Positions 1-7,923 of a stretch of DNA of 64,000 nt are shown here, piece after piece. The notes under the pieces are model-generated. The model was not told where the DNA came from and did no database searches. It worked only from the letters and a program-made list of their open reading frames with translations. The stretch is from assembly GCF_022288805.1 (NCBI RefSeq), contig NZ_JAKOPM010000005.1, positions 62,001-126,000 on the forward strand, read 5' to 3'. This DNA is from Corynebacterium yonathiae (GTDB lineage Bacteria > Actinomycetota > Actinomycetes > Mycobacteriales > Mycobacteriaceae). Both the position numbers and the translations under genes were made by a program. The first letter of the stretch is position 1; each line of letters begins with the position of its first letter.

Positions 1-1
1 A

Positions 2-694
2 GATGTGGAAAAGCTCCATGGCGGGCAGCTAGTTGGTCTATTAGGGCCGAATGCCTCCGGTAAGACAACGCTTATTAAGTCCCTGGCCGGCGTGCACCGC
101 GGCTGCGACGGCGAGGTGGATTTCCGCGTCGACGCTACGGCGCCGCGCGGCAAGCGACGCCGCCAGCTTATCGGCTACGTGCCGCAGGACCTCACCAGCA
201 CGGCCGCGCTGCGGGCCTTTGAAGCCGTGCTGATTTCCGCACGCCGGGAGGCCTGCGAAGACCCGATTACACGCACGGGAGAGGTGCTGCACTCCTTGGG
301 GCTGGACGCGATTGCCTCGCGCTACCTCAATGAGCTTTCTGGTGGCCAGCGCCAGCTTGTCGCCGTGGCACAGATGCTGGTGGGCAATCCGGGCCTCATG
401 CTTCTCGACGAACCCACCTCCGCCCTCGACCTCCATCACCAGATTTTTGTATTGGATGAGGTGCGGGCCAAAGCACAGCGCGACGGCAGCCTAGGCCTTG
501 TAGCCATCCATGACATCAACCTAGCCGCGCGCATGTGTGACCAGTTGGTGGTGCTCAAACAGGGCCACATACGCGCCCAAGGTAGGCCTGCGGACGTCCT
601 TACGGGGGAGCTCGTGGAAGGTGTGTATGGGGTAGAGGCGGACGTCGTCCAGCATGGCGGTGCTCCGCTTATCGCCCCGCTGCGGGTGCGGTAG
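2..694 (+). CDS. Iron-siderophore-type ABC transporter ATP-binding protein (5' truncated by window)
   Basis: ATPase of an ABC importer, most like the FecE/FepC/HmuV group that energises uptake of siderophores, haem or cobalamin at the cytoplasmic face of the membrane. Visible motifs: Walker A GPNASGKTT about ten residues into the visible part, Q-loop (GYVPQDL), signature LSGGQRQ, Walker B LMLLDEPTSALD and the H-loop histidine in AIHDIN. Family members have roughly 25-30 residues before Walker A, so the true start lies upstream of base 1; the GTG at 5 is only an internal valine codon. Its permease and binding-protein partners are presumably outside the window to the left. A strong terminator follows the stop codon. 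Substrate cannot be read from the sequence. Confidence 0.88.
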   Translation, partial: DVEKLHGGQLVGLLGPNASGKTTLIKSLAGVHRGCDGEVDFRVDATAPRGKRRRQLIGYVPQDLTSTAALRAFEAVLISARREACEDPITRTGEVLHSLGLDAIASRYLNELSGGQRQLVAVAQMLVGNPGLMLLDEPTSALDLHHQIFVLDEVRAKAQRDGSLGLVAIHDINLAARMCDQLVVLKQGHIRAQGRPADVLTGELVEGVYGVEADVVQHGGAPLIAPLRVR

Positions 695-701
695 CACAAG
701 A

Positions 702-728
702 CCGGGCAAGTGCCCGGCCTATTTTTTT
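702..728 (+). terminator. Rho-independent terminator after the ABC ATPase gene
   Basis: Six-base-pair stem CCGGGC/GCCCGG with a 4-nt loop, followed by CCTA and a run of seven T. It lies 7 nt after the stop codon of the ABC ATPase gene. Confidence 0.85.
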
Positions 729-819
729 AAATGGTGCGCCATCGGGCGGTTGATGTCCAGGGCATCGCTAGCAAATAAGTCATGCGCATCTGCGGTGACG
801 GTAACTGGCTTCCAAAACG

Positions 820-862
820 AAAAATCTCGAGGCGCCGTTCCAAGAACAATGCCTCGAGATTT
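820..862 (-). terminator. Terminator of tRNA-Lys (minus strand)
   Basis: Perfect 12-bp inverted repeat AAATCTCGAGGC / GCCTCGAGATTT, 17-nt loop; on the minus strand it follows the 3' end of tRNA-Lys and continues into a T-rich run. Confidence 0.8.
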
Positions 863-868
863 AAGTTG

Positions 869-941
<73 letters not shown>

Positions 942-1152
942 ATTGTTGACTTCCTGCCGTGTGGCTCTCTGTGCAACGAGTAGATACTCTAGCAGTCATT
1001 CTTTAAAAGTGTAAAATCGCCAGGTCAGAGCGGTTCTGGGGGGTATATAACAAATTGGTTAATGCCTGAAGTTGCTTCTGGTAATTGGCAGAGGGAGACG
1101 CTAATCTAGGTTGGTCTTTGAAAGCAGCAATTACGTGTTTAAGGGCAACTCA

Positions 1153-2379
1153 GTGAAAAATTCCCTCCCTATTGCGCGCCGCCTCGTAGCGGCCGCGGGC
1201 GTTGCGTGCATTTCCCTAGCCGCCGCCTCCTGCTCTTCTGATTCCTCAGCCGAGAATCAATCTGCCGATCAAGAATCCACCGCCGCCGCAGGTGCAGGTG
1301 CGGAGAAGGATAGCGGCACAGAGTCCGAAAAGAAGAGCGGCCTTTCGGTCTCCGTGAAAGACGGAGCACAGAATGTGGATCCGTCCAAGCCTGTCACCGT
1401 GGAGACCACGGGCAAGCTCAAGAGCGTCACCATGACCAATGAAATGGGCGTGGAAGTCAAAGAAAAGCTCTCTAAAGACGCCAAGACGTGGTCTACCGCG
1501 GAGGACTTGGGCTATAACCACACTTATTCCATCGTGGCCTCCGATGTAGATGGCAATAAGAAGAACCTCAGTTTTTCCACTCCGCAAGCAGCGGGTGTCG
1601 CCGAGGTCTCGCTTACTCCTATCCCGGATTCGGAGGTCGGCGTTGGTCAGGTTATTGGGGTGAATTTCGGTGTGCCAATTACGGACCGCAAGGCGGCCGA
1701 AAAGACCATTACTGTCACTACCAATCCTGAGGTGAAGGGGGCCTTCTACTGGGTCAATAACCAGGAAGTGCGCTGGCGCCCGAAGGATTACTGGGAGCCT
1801 GGCACCAAGGTTGAGGTGAAGGTCGACCAGTACGGCCAGGACCTAGGCGGCGGCATCTATGGCGGTGAGAATGCCAAGACCAATTTCACCATTGGTGACC
1901 GCACGGTGGCGATTATCGATAACGCCACCAAGACGATGAAGGTCTTTAAGAATAAGAAATTCTTGCGTGCCATCCCGGTCTCGCTGGGCCGCGATTATCA
2001 GTACGATACGCCGAATGGCCGCTATGTTATTGGCGATGAGCACCAGCAGCTGCTCATGGACTCGGAAACCTTTGGCTTAGCCCATGACGCGGGCGGCTAT
2101 CGCACGACCGTGGACTGGGCTACGCAGATGTCTTATTCCGGCATCTATGTTCACTCCGCTCCGTGGTCCGTGTGGGCGCAGGGTAATACCAATACCTCGC
2201 ACGGCTGCATCAACGTGACACCAGAAGCTGCACAGTGGTTTCAGGAGACGATGAAACGTGGCGATGTGGTGCGCGTATTCAATACCTACGGCGAGACGCT
2301 TAATGCGATGGATGGCCTCGGTGACTGGAATATGTCCTGGGATGAGTGGTCCAAGGGCAACGCGGACGCTAATCAGTAG
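1153..2379 (+). CDS. L,D-transpeptidase lipoprotein (YkuD domain)
   Basis: Predicted extracytoplasmic enzyme that makes 3-3 (mDAP-mDAP) cross-links in peptidoglycan or attaches proteins to it. The chosen GTG at 1153 has AAGGG nine bases upstream and starts a clear lipoprotein signal: KNSLPIARR, a hydrophobic stretch, then a lipobox LAAASC. A Ser/Glu/Ala-rich linker follows, then a region like the immunoglobulin-type domains of mycobacterial Ldt proteins, then the YkuD catalytic domain with the His of IYVHSAP and the hallmark SHGCINV containing the nucleophilic cysteine. Length 408 aa matches LdtMt2-like enzymes. A longer reading from the TTG at 1111 would put 14 polar residues before the signal and is unlikely. 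Monocistronic: a hairpin terminator begins 24 nt after the stop. Confidence 0.93.
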   Translation: MKNSLPIARRLVAAAGVACISLAAASCSSDSSAENQSADQESTAAAGAGAEKDSGTESEKKSGLSVSVKDGAQNVDPSKPVTVETTGKLKSVTMTNEMGVEVKEKLSKDAKTWSTAEDLGYNHTYSIVASDVDGNKKNLSFSTPQAAGVAEVSLTPIPDSEVGVGQVIGVNFGVPITDRKAAEKTITVTTNPEVKGAFYWVNNQEVRWRPKDYWEPGTKVEVKVDQYGQDLGGGIYGGENAKTNFTIGDRTVAIIDNATKTMKVFKNKKFLRAIPVSLGRDYQYDTPNGRYVIGDEHQQLLMDSETFGLAHDAGGYRTTVDWATQMSYSGIYVHSAPWSVWAQGNTNTSHGCINVTPEAAQWFQETMKRGDVVRVFNTYGETLNAMDGLGDWNMSWDEWSKGNADANQ

Positions 2380-2403
2380 CGCCTAACGGCCGCACAAGGC
2401 AGA

Positions 2404-2440
2404 AGCGCATGGCTACAGTGGTGGCCATGCGCTTTTCTGT
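2404..2440 (+). terminator. Terminator hairpin overlapping the start of the next gene
   Basis: Perfect 10-bp inverted repeat AGCGCATGGC / GCCATGCGCT with a 10-nt loop, followed by TTTCTGTTTT. It terminates the L,D-transpeptidase transcript, yet both candidate ATG codons (2409 and 2427) of the downstream monooxygenase lie inside its two stem arms. Confidence 0.7.
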
Positions 2441-3365
2441 TTTAGACCGCGGGGCAGCCGGCCCACTGGATCAGGTGGCTGAGCATGCCCGGCACGTAGA
2501 GAAGTTGGGTTTTCGGCGCTTTCTGGTGGCCGAGCATCACGGTGTGCCGGGAATACCAGCGGGTCAGCCAGGGATGCTCGCGGCACACGTTGCGGCACAC
2601 ACGCAGCGCATTCGGGTGGGTACGGCCGGCATTATGTTGTTAAATCACCCGCCGTTTCTAGTGGCCGAGCAGATTAATCTCCTCGAGGCGCTGTATCCCG
2701 GTCGCATTGATATAGGGATTGGCTCCTCCGTCGGGTTTACTGCACCGGTGCGAAAGGCGCTGCGCCAGGGGGAGCCGGACGAGGTGAAGCAGCGCTTCGA
2801 AGCGGAGCTGACCACACTCTTGCGCTACCTGCGTGGCGAAGAGGTGGTGACGGTTCGGCCTGAGTATGGGGGCACCCCGCTCTATGTCTTGGCGGGCTTT
2901 CGCTCGGCGATGGTTGCGGCCAAGATGGGGCTTGGTGTCATCCTTGGCGGGCCTGTGGCCACGCAGGAGGCCGCCGCGCGAGTGTATCGGGAGCATGCGC
3001 TTGCCGACGCCCCACCTATTATCTCTTCGCTCAATATCGCCGTCGCCGAGACATCCGCGGCCGCCCGCGATCTTTTGTTGCCGGAGGCCTATGCGAAGGC
3101 GCGAGCGCAATCGACCGGAGAATTCGCGGCCTTGCGGCCAGCGAGCGAGCTGGACGTGGATGCCCTCACAGGGCAGCAGCGCCGCCGCATCGAGGAGACG
3201 TTGGCCCATGACGTATGGGGGACGGTGCAGGAAGTGAGGGAGGAGCTAAGGGGCGTCGGCAAGAGCCTAGGTGTTAGTGAATTTGTGGTCACCGGAGATA
3301 TGCCAGATATCGCCGGCCGGGCCCGTTCAGAGGAGCTGCTGGCGAGCATGCAGGCGGAAAACTGA
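2409..3365 (+). CDS. LLM-class flavin-dependent oxidoreductase
   Basis: Member of the bacterial luciferase-like monooxygenase superfamily (TIM barrel, FMN or F420 dependent), probably cytoplasmic. The N-terminal RFSVLDRG, the EHHGVPG loop, TAGIMLLNHPP and the ALYPGRIDIGIG segment are typical of the MsnO8/VanZ-like subgroup of single-component LLM proteins. 318 aa is normal for the family. Substrate is unknown. Two in-frame starts are possible: ATG 2409 (used here) and ATG 2427, which gives the family-typical MRFSVLD beginning; neither has a convincing Shine-Dalgarno and both are buried in the hairpin ending the previous gene. No obvious operon partner. Confidence 0.85.
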   Translation: MATVVAMRFSVLDRGAAGPLDQVAEHARHVEKLGFRRFLVAEHHGVPGIPAGQPGMLAAHVAAHTQRIRVGTAGIMLLNHPPFLVAEQINLLEALYPGRIDIGIGSSVGFTAPVRKALRQGEPDEVKQRFEAELTTLLRYLRGEEVVTVRPEYGGTPLYVLAGFRSAMVAAKMGLGVILGGPVATQEAAARVYREHALADAPPIISSLNIAVAETSAAARDLLLPEAYAKARAQSTGEFAALRPASELDVDALTGQQRRRIEETLAHDVWGTVQEVREELRGVGKSLGVSEFVVTGDMPDIAGRARSEELLASMQAEN

Positions 3366-3390
3366 AAAAGCCCGAGCGCAAGGCTCGGGC
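3365..3390 (-). terminator. Terminator of tRNA-His (minus strand)
   Basis: Stem GCCCGAGC/GCTCGGGC (8 bp, 5-nt loop) followed on the minus strand by five T. It abuts the stop codon of the plus-strand monooxygenase and may serve both directions. Confidence 0.75.
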
Positions 3391-3393
3391 ACT

Positions 3394-3470
3394 TGGGGTG
3401 GCTGACGGGGCTCGAACCCGCGACACCCAGGATCACAACCTGGTGCTCTACCAGCTGAACTACAGCCACC
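3394..3470 (-). tRNA. tRNA-His (GTG), CCA encoded
   Basis: Minus-strand cloverleaf with acceptor GTGGCTG/CAGCCAC, the histidine-specific extra 5' G opposite C, anticodon loop TTGTGAT (GTG) and a genomically encoded CCA end. Confidence 0.97.
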
Positions 3471-3518
3471 ATCGCTGCGTGAAAGCAACGAGATATAGGT
3501 TAACTCACGCCGCCTAAA

Positions 3519-4166
3519 TTACAAAAACGCCTGGTAGTCTGCGGTGGTTTCTGCCTTAATCTGCTCCGCCTCGGGGGAGGTGGGGCCCTCGTCGGTGCGG
3601 AAGACGCTGCGGCGGTAGAAGTCCAACTCGCGGATGGATTCGATGATGTCCTGCAATGCGCGGTGGGTCATACCTTTATCGGGCTGGTTGAAATAGGCGC
3701 GTGGGTGCCAGCGGCGGGCGAGCTCTTTGATGGTGGACACGTCGATCATGCGATAGTGCAGGGCGCTATCGAGCCGGGGCATATAGGTGCGGATGAAGGT
3801 GCGATCGGTGGCGATGGAATTGCCGGCCAGGGGAGCGGGGTGCTCCGGATCGCAGTGCTCGTTGATGAGCGCGAGTACGGCGTCCTCGGCTTCGCCTATC
3901 GAGGTGGTGGACTCGCGGATTTCCTTATCTAGCCCGGACTTGGCGTGCATCTGCGTGACGAAAGCATCCATCTGCGCCAGATCTTCCTCGGTGGCATGGA
4001 CGACGAGGTCGATGCCTTCGCCCAGGATATTGAGGTTGCCATCGGTAATAACGGCAGCGACCTCGACGATGACGTGGCGCTCGGGGTCCAGGCCGGTCAT
4101 CTCCAAATCGATCCAGACGAGGCGGTCGTGCTTTGCGGCGATGTCGGAATGTGGCATGCGGCCCAT
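3519..4166 (-). CDS. orn: Oligoribonuclease
   Basis: 3'-5' exoribonuclease that degrades 2-5-nt RNAs (nanoRNA, pGpG) to mononucleotides in the cytoplasm. The DEDDh signature is visible: D20 and E22 in [12 protein letters not shown], a conserved Asp in [11 protein letters not shown], and the HRALQDI motif with the catalytic His and Asp. 215 aa, slightly longer than E. coli Orn (181 aa) because of short tails at both ends. ATG at 4166 has GGGAG four bases upstream; an ATG three codons later is possible. Neighbouring a CmrA-like SDR two genes away mirrors the Rv2511 (orn)/Rv2509 arrangement in mycobacteria. Confidence 0.95.
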   Translation of the reverse strand: MGRMPHSDIAAKHDRLVWIDLEMTGLDPERHVIVEVAAVITDGNLNILGEGIDLVVHATEEDLAQMDAFVTQMHAKSGLDKEIRESTTSIGEAEDAVLALINEHCDPEHPAPLAGNSIATDRTFIRTYMPRLDSALHYRMIDVSTIKELARRWHPRAYFNQPDKGMTHRALQDIIESIRELDFYRRSVFRTDEGPTSPEAEQIKAETTADYQAFL

Positions 4167-4377
4167 TCTACTCCCGCAGCTTTTTACCCCTAGATGGGGT
4201 GCGGGTGGGGTTGTTCTGGGGAGGTGATTGCCACTGGGTAGAGCAGCGTTCCAGCAAGTGTGTTTCCATCCTGCATAAAATTAGTGGGTGATTTGCCTTA
4301 CCTTCGTGTGTGAGTTAGGGCATACTCCGGATTATCGCTCTTCATTCGAGAGGTGCGACAGACTTAGGAGAGACCAG

Positions 4378-5925
4378 ATGGCAAACTTCCTTGATGCCCT
4401 CAATACCGTAATTTGGTCCCCCGTCTTGGTGTTTTTATGCCTCGGCGCGGGTATTTATTTCACCGTGGTGACACGCGCTTTGCAGGTGCGCTGCATTCCG
4501 GACATGCTCAAGCAAATCGTCAACGGAGAAAAGTCCGCAGATGGCGTTTCTTCCTTCCAGTCTCTGATGGTTTCGCTTTCTGGCCGCGTAGGCGTAGGCA
4601 ATATCGCCGGCGTGGCCACGGCCATCGCCTTCGGTGGACCTGGTGCCGTGTTCTGGATGTGGGCCGTAGCGCTTTTAGGCTCATCCACCTCATTCATTGA
4701 ATGTACGTTGGCCCAGATTTACAAGGAAAAGGATCAGGACACCGGTGAGTACCGCGGAGGGCCTGCGTACTACATCGAGAAGGTCTACAAGCACACTAAA
4801 GCTGCACCCTTCATGGTGGTCTACGGAATCGTCTTTGCTGTCGCCATGATCCTGGCAACCAGCTACTTCCTACCCGCTATTCAGGCCAACGCGGTAGCTG
4901 CCGCGGCCGATACCGCGTGGGGTGTGAACTCCACCTGGGCGGCCGTTGTCCTAGCGGGTATTTTGGCCATCATCATTATCGGTGGCGTGAAGCGCATTGC
5001 GAACTTCGCCACCATCGTCGTGCCGTTCATGGCGGTCATCTACATTGTGATTTCTGTGGTGGTCATGTGCATGAACTTTTCCCAGATCCCGGAGGTATTC
5101 GGGCTCATCTTCAAGTCTGCCTTCAATATGGAAGCCGGATTCTCCGGCATGCTCGGCGCGGCCATTATGTGGGGTGTAAAGCGCGGTATCTACTCCAATG
5201 AGGCCGGCCAGGGCACCGGCCCGCAGTCCGCTGCAGCCGCCGAGGTCTCCCATCCTGCTAAGCAGGGCTTTGTGCAGTCCTTTGCGGTTTACGTCGATAC
5301 GCTCTTTGTCTGCTCGGCTACCGCGTTCATGATCATTTCTACGGATATGTACACCGTCTTCCGCGGCAGCTCCGAGGACGGTGAAGTGGTCTACAACGGT
5401 TCGCTGCCAGAGGGCGTTGAGGTTGGGCCTGGCTACGTGCAGTCCGGTCTTGATAGCGTCTTTGCAGGATGGGGCCCGACCTTCATCGCGGTCTCCATTG
5501 CCTTTTTCGCCTTTACGACGGTCCTGGCGTACTACTACATGTCCGAGGTCAACCTGACCTATTTCAACCGGTGGGTACGCTCCCGCGCTGCCCGCCGTGG
5601 CCTGATTTGGGTGCTGCGCGTGCTGATTATTGTCTCCGTTATCGTCGGCGCAACCACCAGCCCGGGGGCGGCGTGGGCGCTCGGTGATATCGGCGTTGGC
5701 ACGACGGCATGGCTCAATATCATTGCCGTCCTCTTCCTTCAGGTTCCTGCCCTCAAGGTGCTCAAAGACTATGAGAAGCAGAAGAAGGCCGGCAAGGATC
5801 CGCAGTTCGACCCAGAAGCTTTGGGTATCAAAAACGCGGACTTTTGGGTAGAGCGCAAACGAGCACGCGGCGAAGGAAGCGTGCTCAAGGATAAAGGCAA
5901 AGATTTAAAGGGCGCTGGGGCCTAG
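4378..5925 (+). CDS. Alanine/glycine:cation (sodium) symporter, AGCS family
   Basis: Integral membrane transporter that imports alanine and/or glycine with Na+ (or H+). Eleven or so hydrophobic segments are visible across 515 aa. Family hallmarks: SLSGRVGVGNIAGVATAIAFGGPGAVFWMW near residues 70-100 and the GVKRGIYSNEAGQG motif in the central part. ATG 4378 is preceded by TAGGAGAG with good spacing; an upstream TTG at 4288 would add 30 non-hydrophobic residues and is rejected. The C-terminal 60 residues are charged and cytoplasmic. It ends four bases into the convergent SDR gene, so the two genes overlap tail to tail. Confidence 0.93.
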   Translation: MANFLDALNTVIWSPVLVFLCLGAGIYFTVVTRALQVRCIPDMLKQIVNGEKSADGVSSFQSLMVSLSGRVGVGNIAGVATAIAFGGPGAVFWMWAVALLGSSTSFIECTLAQIYKEKDQDTGEYRGGPAYYIEKVYKHTKAAPFMVVYGIVFAVAMILATSYFLPAIQANAVAAAADTAWGVNSTWAAVVLAGILAIIIIGGVKRIANFATIVVPFMAVIYIVISVVVMCMNFSQIPEVFGLIFKSAFNMEAGFSGMLGAAIMWGVKRGIYSNEAGQGTGPQSAAAAEVSHPAKQGFVQSFAVYVDTLFVCSATAFMIISTDMYTVFRGSSEDGEVVYNGSLPEGVEVGPGYVQSGLDSVFAGWGPTFIAVSIAFFAFTTVLAYYYMSEVNLTYFNRWVRSRAARRGLIWVLRVLIIVSVIVGATTSPGAAWALGDIGVGTTAWLNIIAVLFLQVPALKVLKDYEKQKKAGKDPQFDPEALGIKNADFWVERKRARGEGSVLKDKGKDLKGAGA

Positions 5926-6722
5926 CCCATCTTGGCGTAGAAGCTGCCCACTAGCGGTGCAATCACCGGGGTGGGTAGCACCTGGCTGAGGGTGTTCATG
6001 GCTTTAGAAAGCGGGCCTGGTACCACGCGGCGCTGGTTGCGGCGCATGGCCTCAATGGTTTCTTGGGAGCACGACTCGTAGGTGGTCCACAAGAAGTCTG
6101 GGACCACCTTATCCACGATCGACTGGTCTTCTTCAGCGATGGTGGCCTCGCGCACGGGGCCGGGGGCAAGCAGAGTGCAAGAGACCCCGGTGCCCTTCAA
6201 CTCGTAGTGCAGGGCCTCTGTAAACGCATTGACGCCGGCCTTGGTGAAGACGTAGGTGGCATTATTGGGGATCGGGATATTTCCCGCGGCAGAGCCAACA
6301 TTGCAGATCGCCCCACTGCGGCGCGGCAGCATGTGCTCCAGGGCGGCCCGCGTGAGGTGATGGACCGCAGTGCCATTGAGTTCAAACTGGGTAGTCTCGT
6401 ACGACCAATCCTGGTCCATGAAAGGGCCGAAGCTAGCGATGCCGGCGGAATTGACCAAGATTGACACCTCGCGGGTGGCAATGGTCTCTGTTACGCGGGC
6501 GACGTCGTCAGCCAACGCAAGGTCCGCTGGAAGGGCAATGGCCTCGATATTGTGGCGCTGTTCGAGCTCGATGGCGAGGGACTCGAGAACCTCGCGGCGG
6601 CGGGCGACGAGGATGACGTTATAGCCCAATGCTGCAAAATCCTGCGCCATGGCCTTGCCAATGCCTTGGCTGGCACCTGTGACGAGGGCAAAGGACGTGC
6701 GGGAGGGGGTGGGAAGTGACAT
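5922..6722 (-). CDS. cmrA: SDR-family reductase, probable mycolate reductase CmrA
   Basis: Classical short-chain dehydrogenase: NADP-binding TGASQGIG at residues 15-22, ARRR after beta-2 (suits NADPH), NSAG, catalytic S144 and YxxxK (Y157, K161). 266 aa. CmrA (C. glutamicum NCgl2385, M. tuberculosis Rv2509, 268 aa) reduces the beta-keto group of newly condensed mycolic acid precursors; both length and proximity to orn (Rv2511) agree. The specific assignment therefore rests on synteny plus family membership rather than on a diagnostic residue. Start ATG 6722; the hairpin upstream at 6771-6809 separates it from tRNA-Arg. Its 3' end overlaps the AGCS gene by four bases. Confidence 0.75.
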   Translation of the reverse strand: MSLPTPSRTSFALVTGASQGIGKAMAQDFAALGYNVILVARRREVLESLAIELEQRHNIEAIALPADLALADDVARVTETIATREVSILVNSAGIASFGPFMDQDWSYETTQFELNGTAVHHLTRAALEHMLPRRSGAICNVGSAAGNIPIPNNATYVFTKAGVNAFTEALHYELKGTGVSCTLLAPGPVREATIAEEDQSIVDKVVPDFLWTTYESCSQETIEAMRRNQRRVVPGPLSKAMNTLSQVLPTPVIAPLVGSFYAKMG

Positions 6723-6770
6723 GGTTAAGCCTTTCCAAAGTGGGGCATGGTGAGTCCTAGCGTAAACAAA

Positions 6771-6809
6771 AAGCCTTGAGGCGGCGAGAAACTCGACGCC
6801 TCAAGGCTT
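6771..6809 (-). terminator. Terminator of tRNA-Arg (minus strand)
   Basis: 13-bp perfect inverted repeat AAGCCTTGAGGCG / CGCCTCAAGGCTT, 13-nt loop, followed on the minus strand by TTTTGTTT; lies just downstream of tRNA-Arg. Confidence 0.85.
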
Positions 6810-6817
6810 TCGCGCGG

Positions 6818-6891
6818 TGCCCCCAGCAGGATTCGAACCCGCGACACATGGGGTAGAAACCCACTGCTCTAATCCACTGAGCTATGGGGGC
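6818..6891 (-). tRNA. tRNA-Arg (TCT)
   Basis: Minus-strand cloverleaf, 74 nt: acceptor GCCCCCA/TGGGGGC, discriminator A, anticodon loop TTTCTAC giving TCT, TPsiC arm GGTTCGAATCC. Confidence 0.96.
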
Positions 6892-6930
6892 TTGCAACGC
6901 ACTCATAGTAGCCCACTAAGGCGGGGAAAC

Positions 6931-7848
6931 CTAAGCCAGGGTGCGTTGCGGGGAGCGCAGGATGTCCACCAGGTCTTGGGCGGCAGCGGTCAGCTCGCGA
7001 TCCGCGCGGTAGGCCACGATGGCGTAATAGTGCGGCAGGTCATCGGCAATCGGACGGCTAAAAATGCCTTGCGGCTGCACAGCGGGTGCGCAATTGGGCA
7101 CAATGCTTACGCCCAGCCCACTGGAGACCATAGGAATTGCGCTATTGAGGCTGGCCACATCCTGAGTCTTTTCGGGCTTGAGGCTAGGCCGGCTATCCCA
7201 CAGTTCGGCATAGAACTCGGCTAACTCAGGAAGTTCGCGGCTGCGCGGTGGAATAAGCCACGTTTCCCCGCGTAGGTCAGCGAGGGAGACGGGGGACTCT
7301 AGCTCGGCGAGACGCTGGGGCAGCGCGACAGAGTAATCAAACGTGGCTACCTGATGGACGGTGAGCTCGGGAGAGTAGCGGCGGATAAAGGCCTTCGGGT
7401 CGGACGTCGGCAAAAGCGCTAAATCCACTTGGCCGTCAAGAAGATGCTTGATGGCGGTGGTCGGTTCGGCGTCATCCAGCGCGATATTGGCGGTGGGGTA
7501 AATCTGCTTGAGTTCGGCTAGGGCGGACGGGGTAAATTCCCAGTTCAAAATGGCACCGGAGGCAAGGGATACGGTGCTGGCCTTGTCGCCGGTGATTTCG
7601 CTGATATGGCGCTGGGTTTCGTTCAGTAGCGCATCAACCTTCACGGCCGTTTCATAGACATAATCGCCAGCCTCCGTGGTGGAGACGCCGGAACGCCCGC
7701 GCGAGAGTAGCTGAGCGTTCAGCTCTTTTTCTAGCTTCCGGATGGAAAGGCTCAGAGACGGCTGGGTCATGTCGAGGGCTTCGGCAGCATGCGTGAAGGA
7801 GCCATTGTCTACAACGGCCCGAAAATAAAGAAGTTGACGGGTGTCCAT
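6931..7848 (-). CDS. LysR-family transcriptional regulator
   Basis: DNA-binding regulator with the standard LysR layout: N-terminal winged helix-turn-helix (RQLLYFRAVVDNGSFTHAAEALDMTQPSLS...), linker helix, then a periplasmic-binding-like effector domain (residues ~90-300). About 305 aa, normal length. ATG at 7848 is chosen because GGGG lies 7 bases upstream and the product begins MDTRQLLYF as usual for the family; ATG 7857 would add three residues. It is divergent from the CopD/CtaG gene across a 66-bp gap carrying a dyad, so it may control that gene and itself. The effector is unknown. Confidence 0.9.
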   Translation of the reverse strand: MDTRQLLYFRAVVDNGSFTHAAEALDMTQPSLSLSIRKLEKELNAQLLSRGRSGVSTTEAGDYVYETAVKVDALLNETQRHISEITGDKASTVSLASGAILNWEFTPSALAELKQIYPTANIALDDAEPTTAIKHLLDGQVDLALLPTSDPKAFIRRYSPELTVHQVATFDYSVALPQRLAELESPVSLADLRGETWLIPPRSRELPELAEFYAELWDSRPSLKPEKTQDVASLNSAIPMVSSGLGVSIVPNCAPAVQPQGIFSRPIADDLPHYYAIVAYRADRELTAAAQDLVDILRSPQRTLA

Positions 7849-7861
7849 AAACCCCATAATG

Positions 7862-7884
7862 ACACATGTAAAGACAAAATGTGT
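7862..7884. promoter_or_regulatory. Candidate LysR operator
   Basis: ACACAT-N11-ATGTGT: six-base inverted repeat with the T-N11-A geometry typical of LysR sites, placed between the divergent LysR and CopD/CtaG genes. Confidence 0.45.
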
Positions 7885-7910
7885 GTTATGTAGGAAACTA
7901 GGTCGCGCTA

Positions 7911-7916
7911 TACAAT
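7911..7916 (+). promoter_or_regulatory. -10 box of CopD/CtaG gene (leaderless)
   Basis: TACAAT ends 7 nt before ATG 7924, the spacing expected if transcription begins at the start codon. Confidence 0.5.
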
Positions 7917-7923
7917 GCGCACT

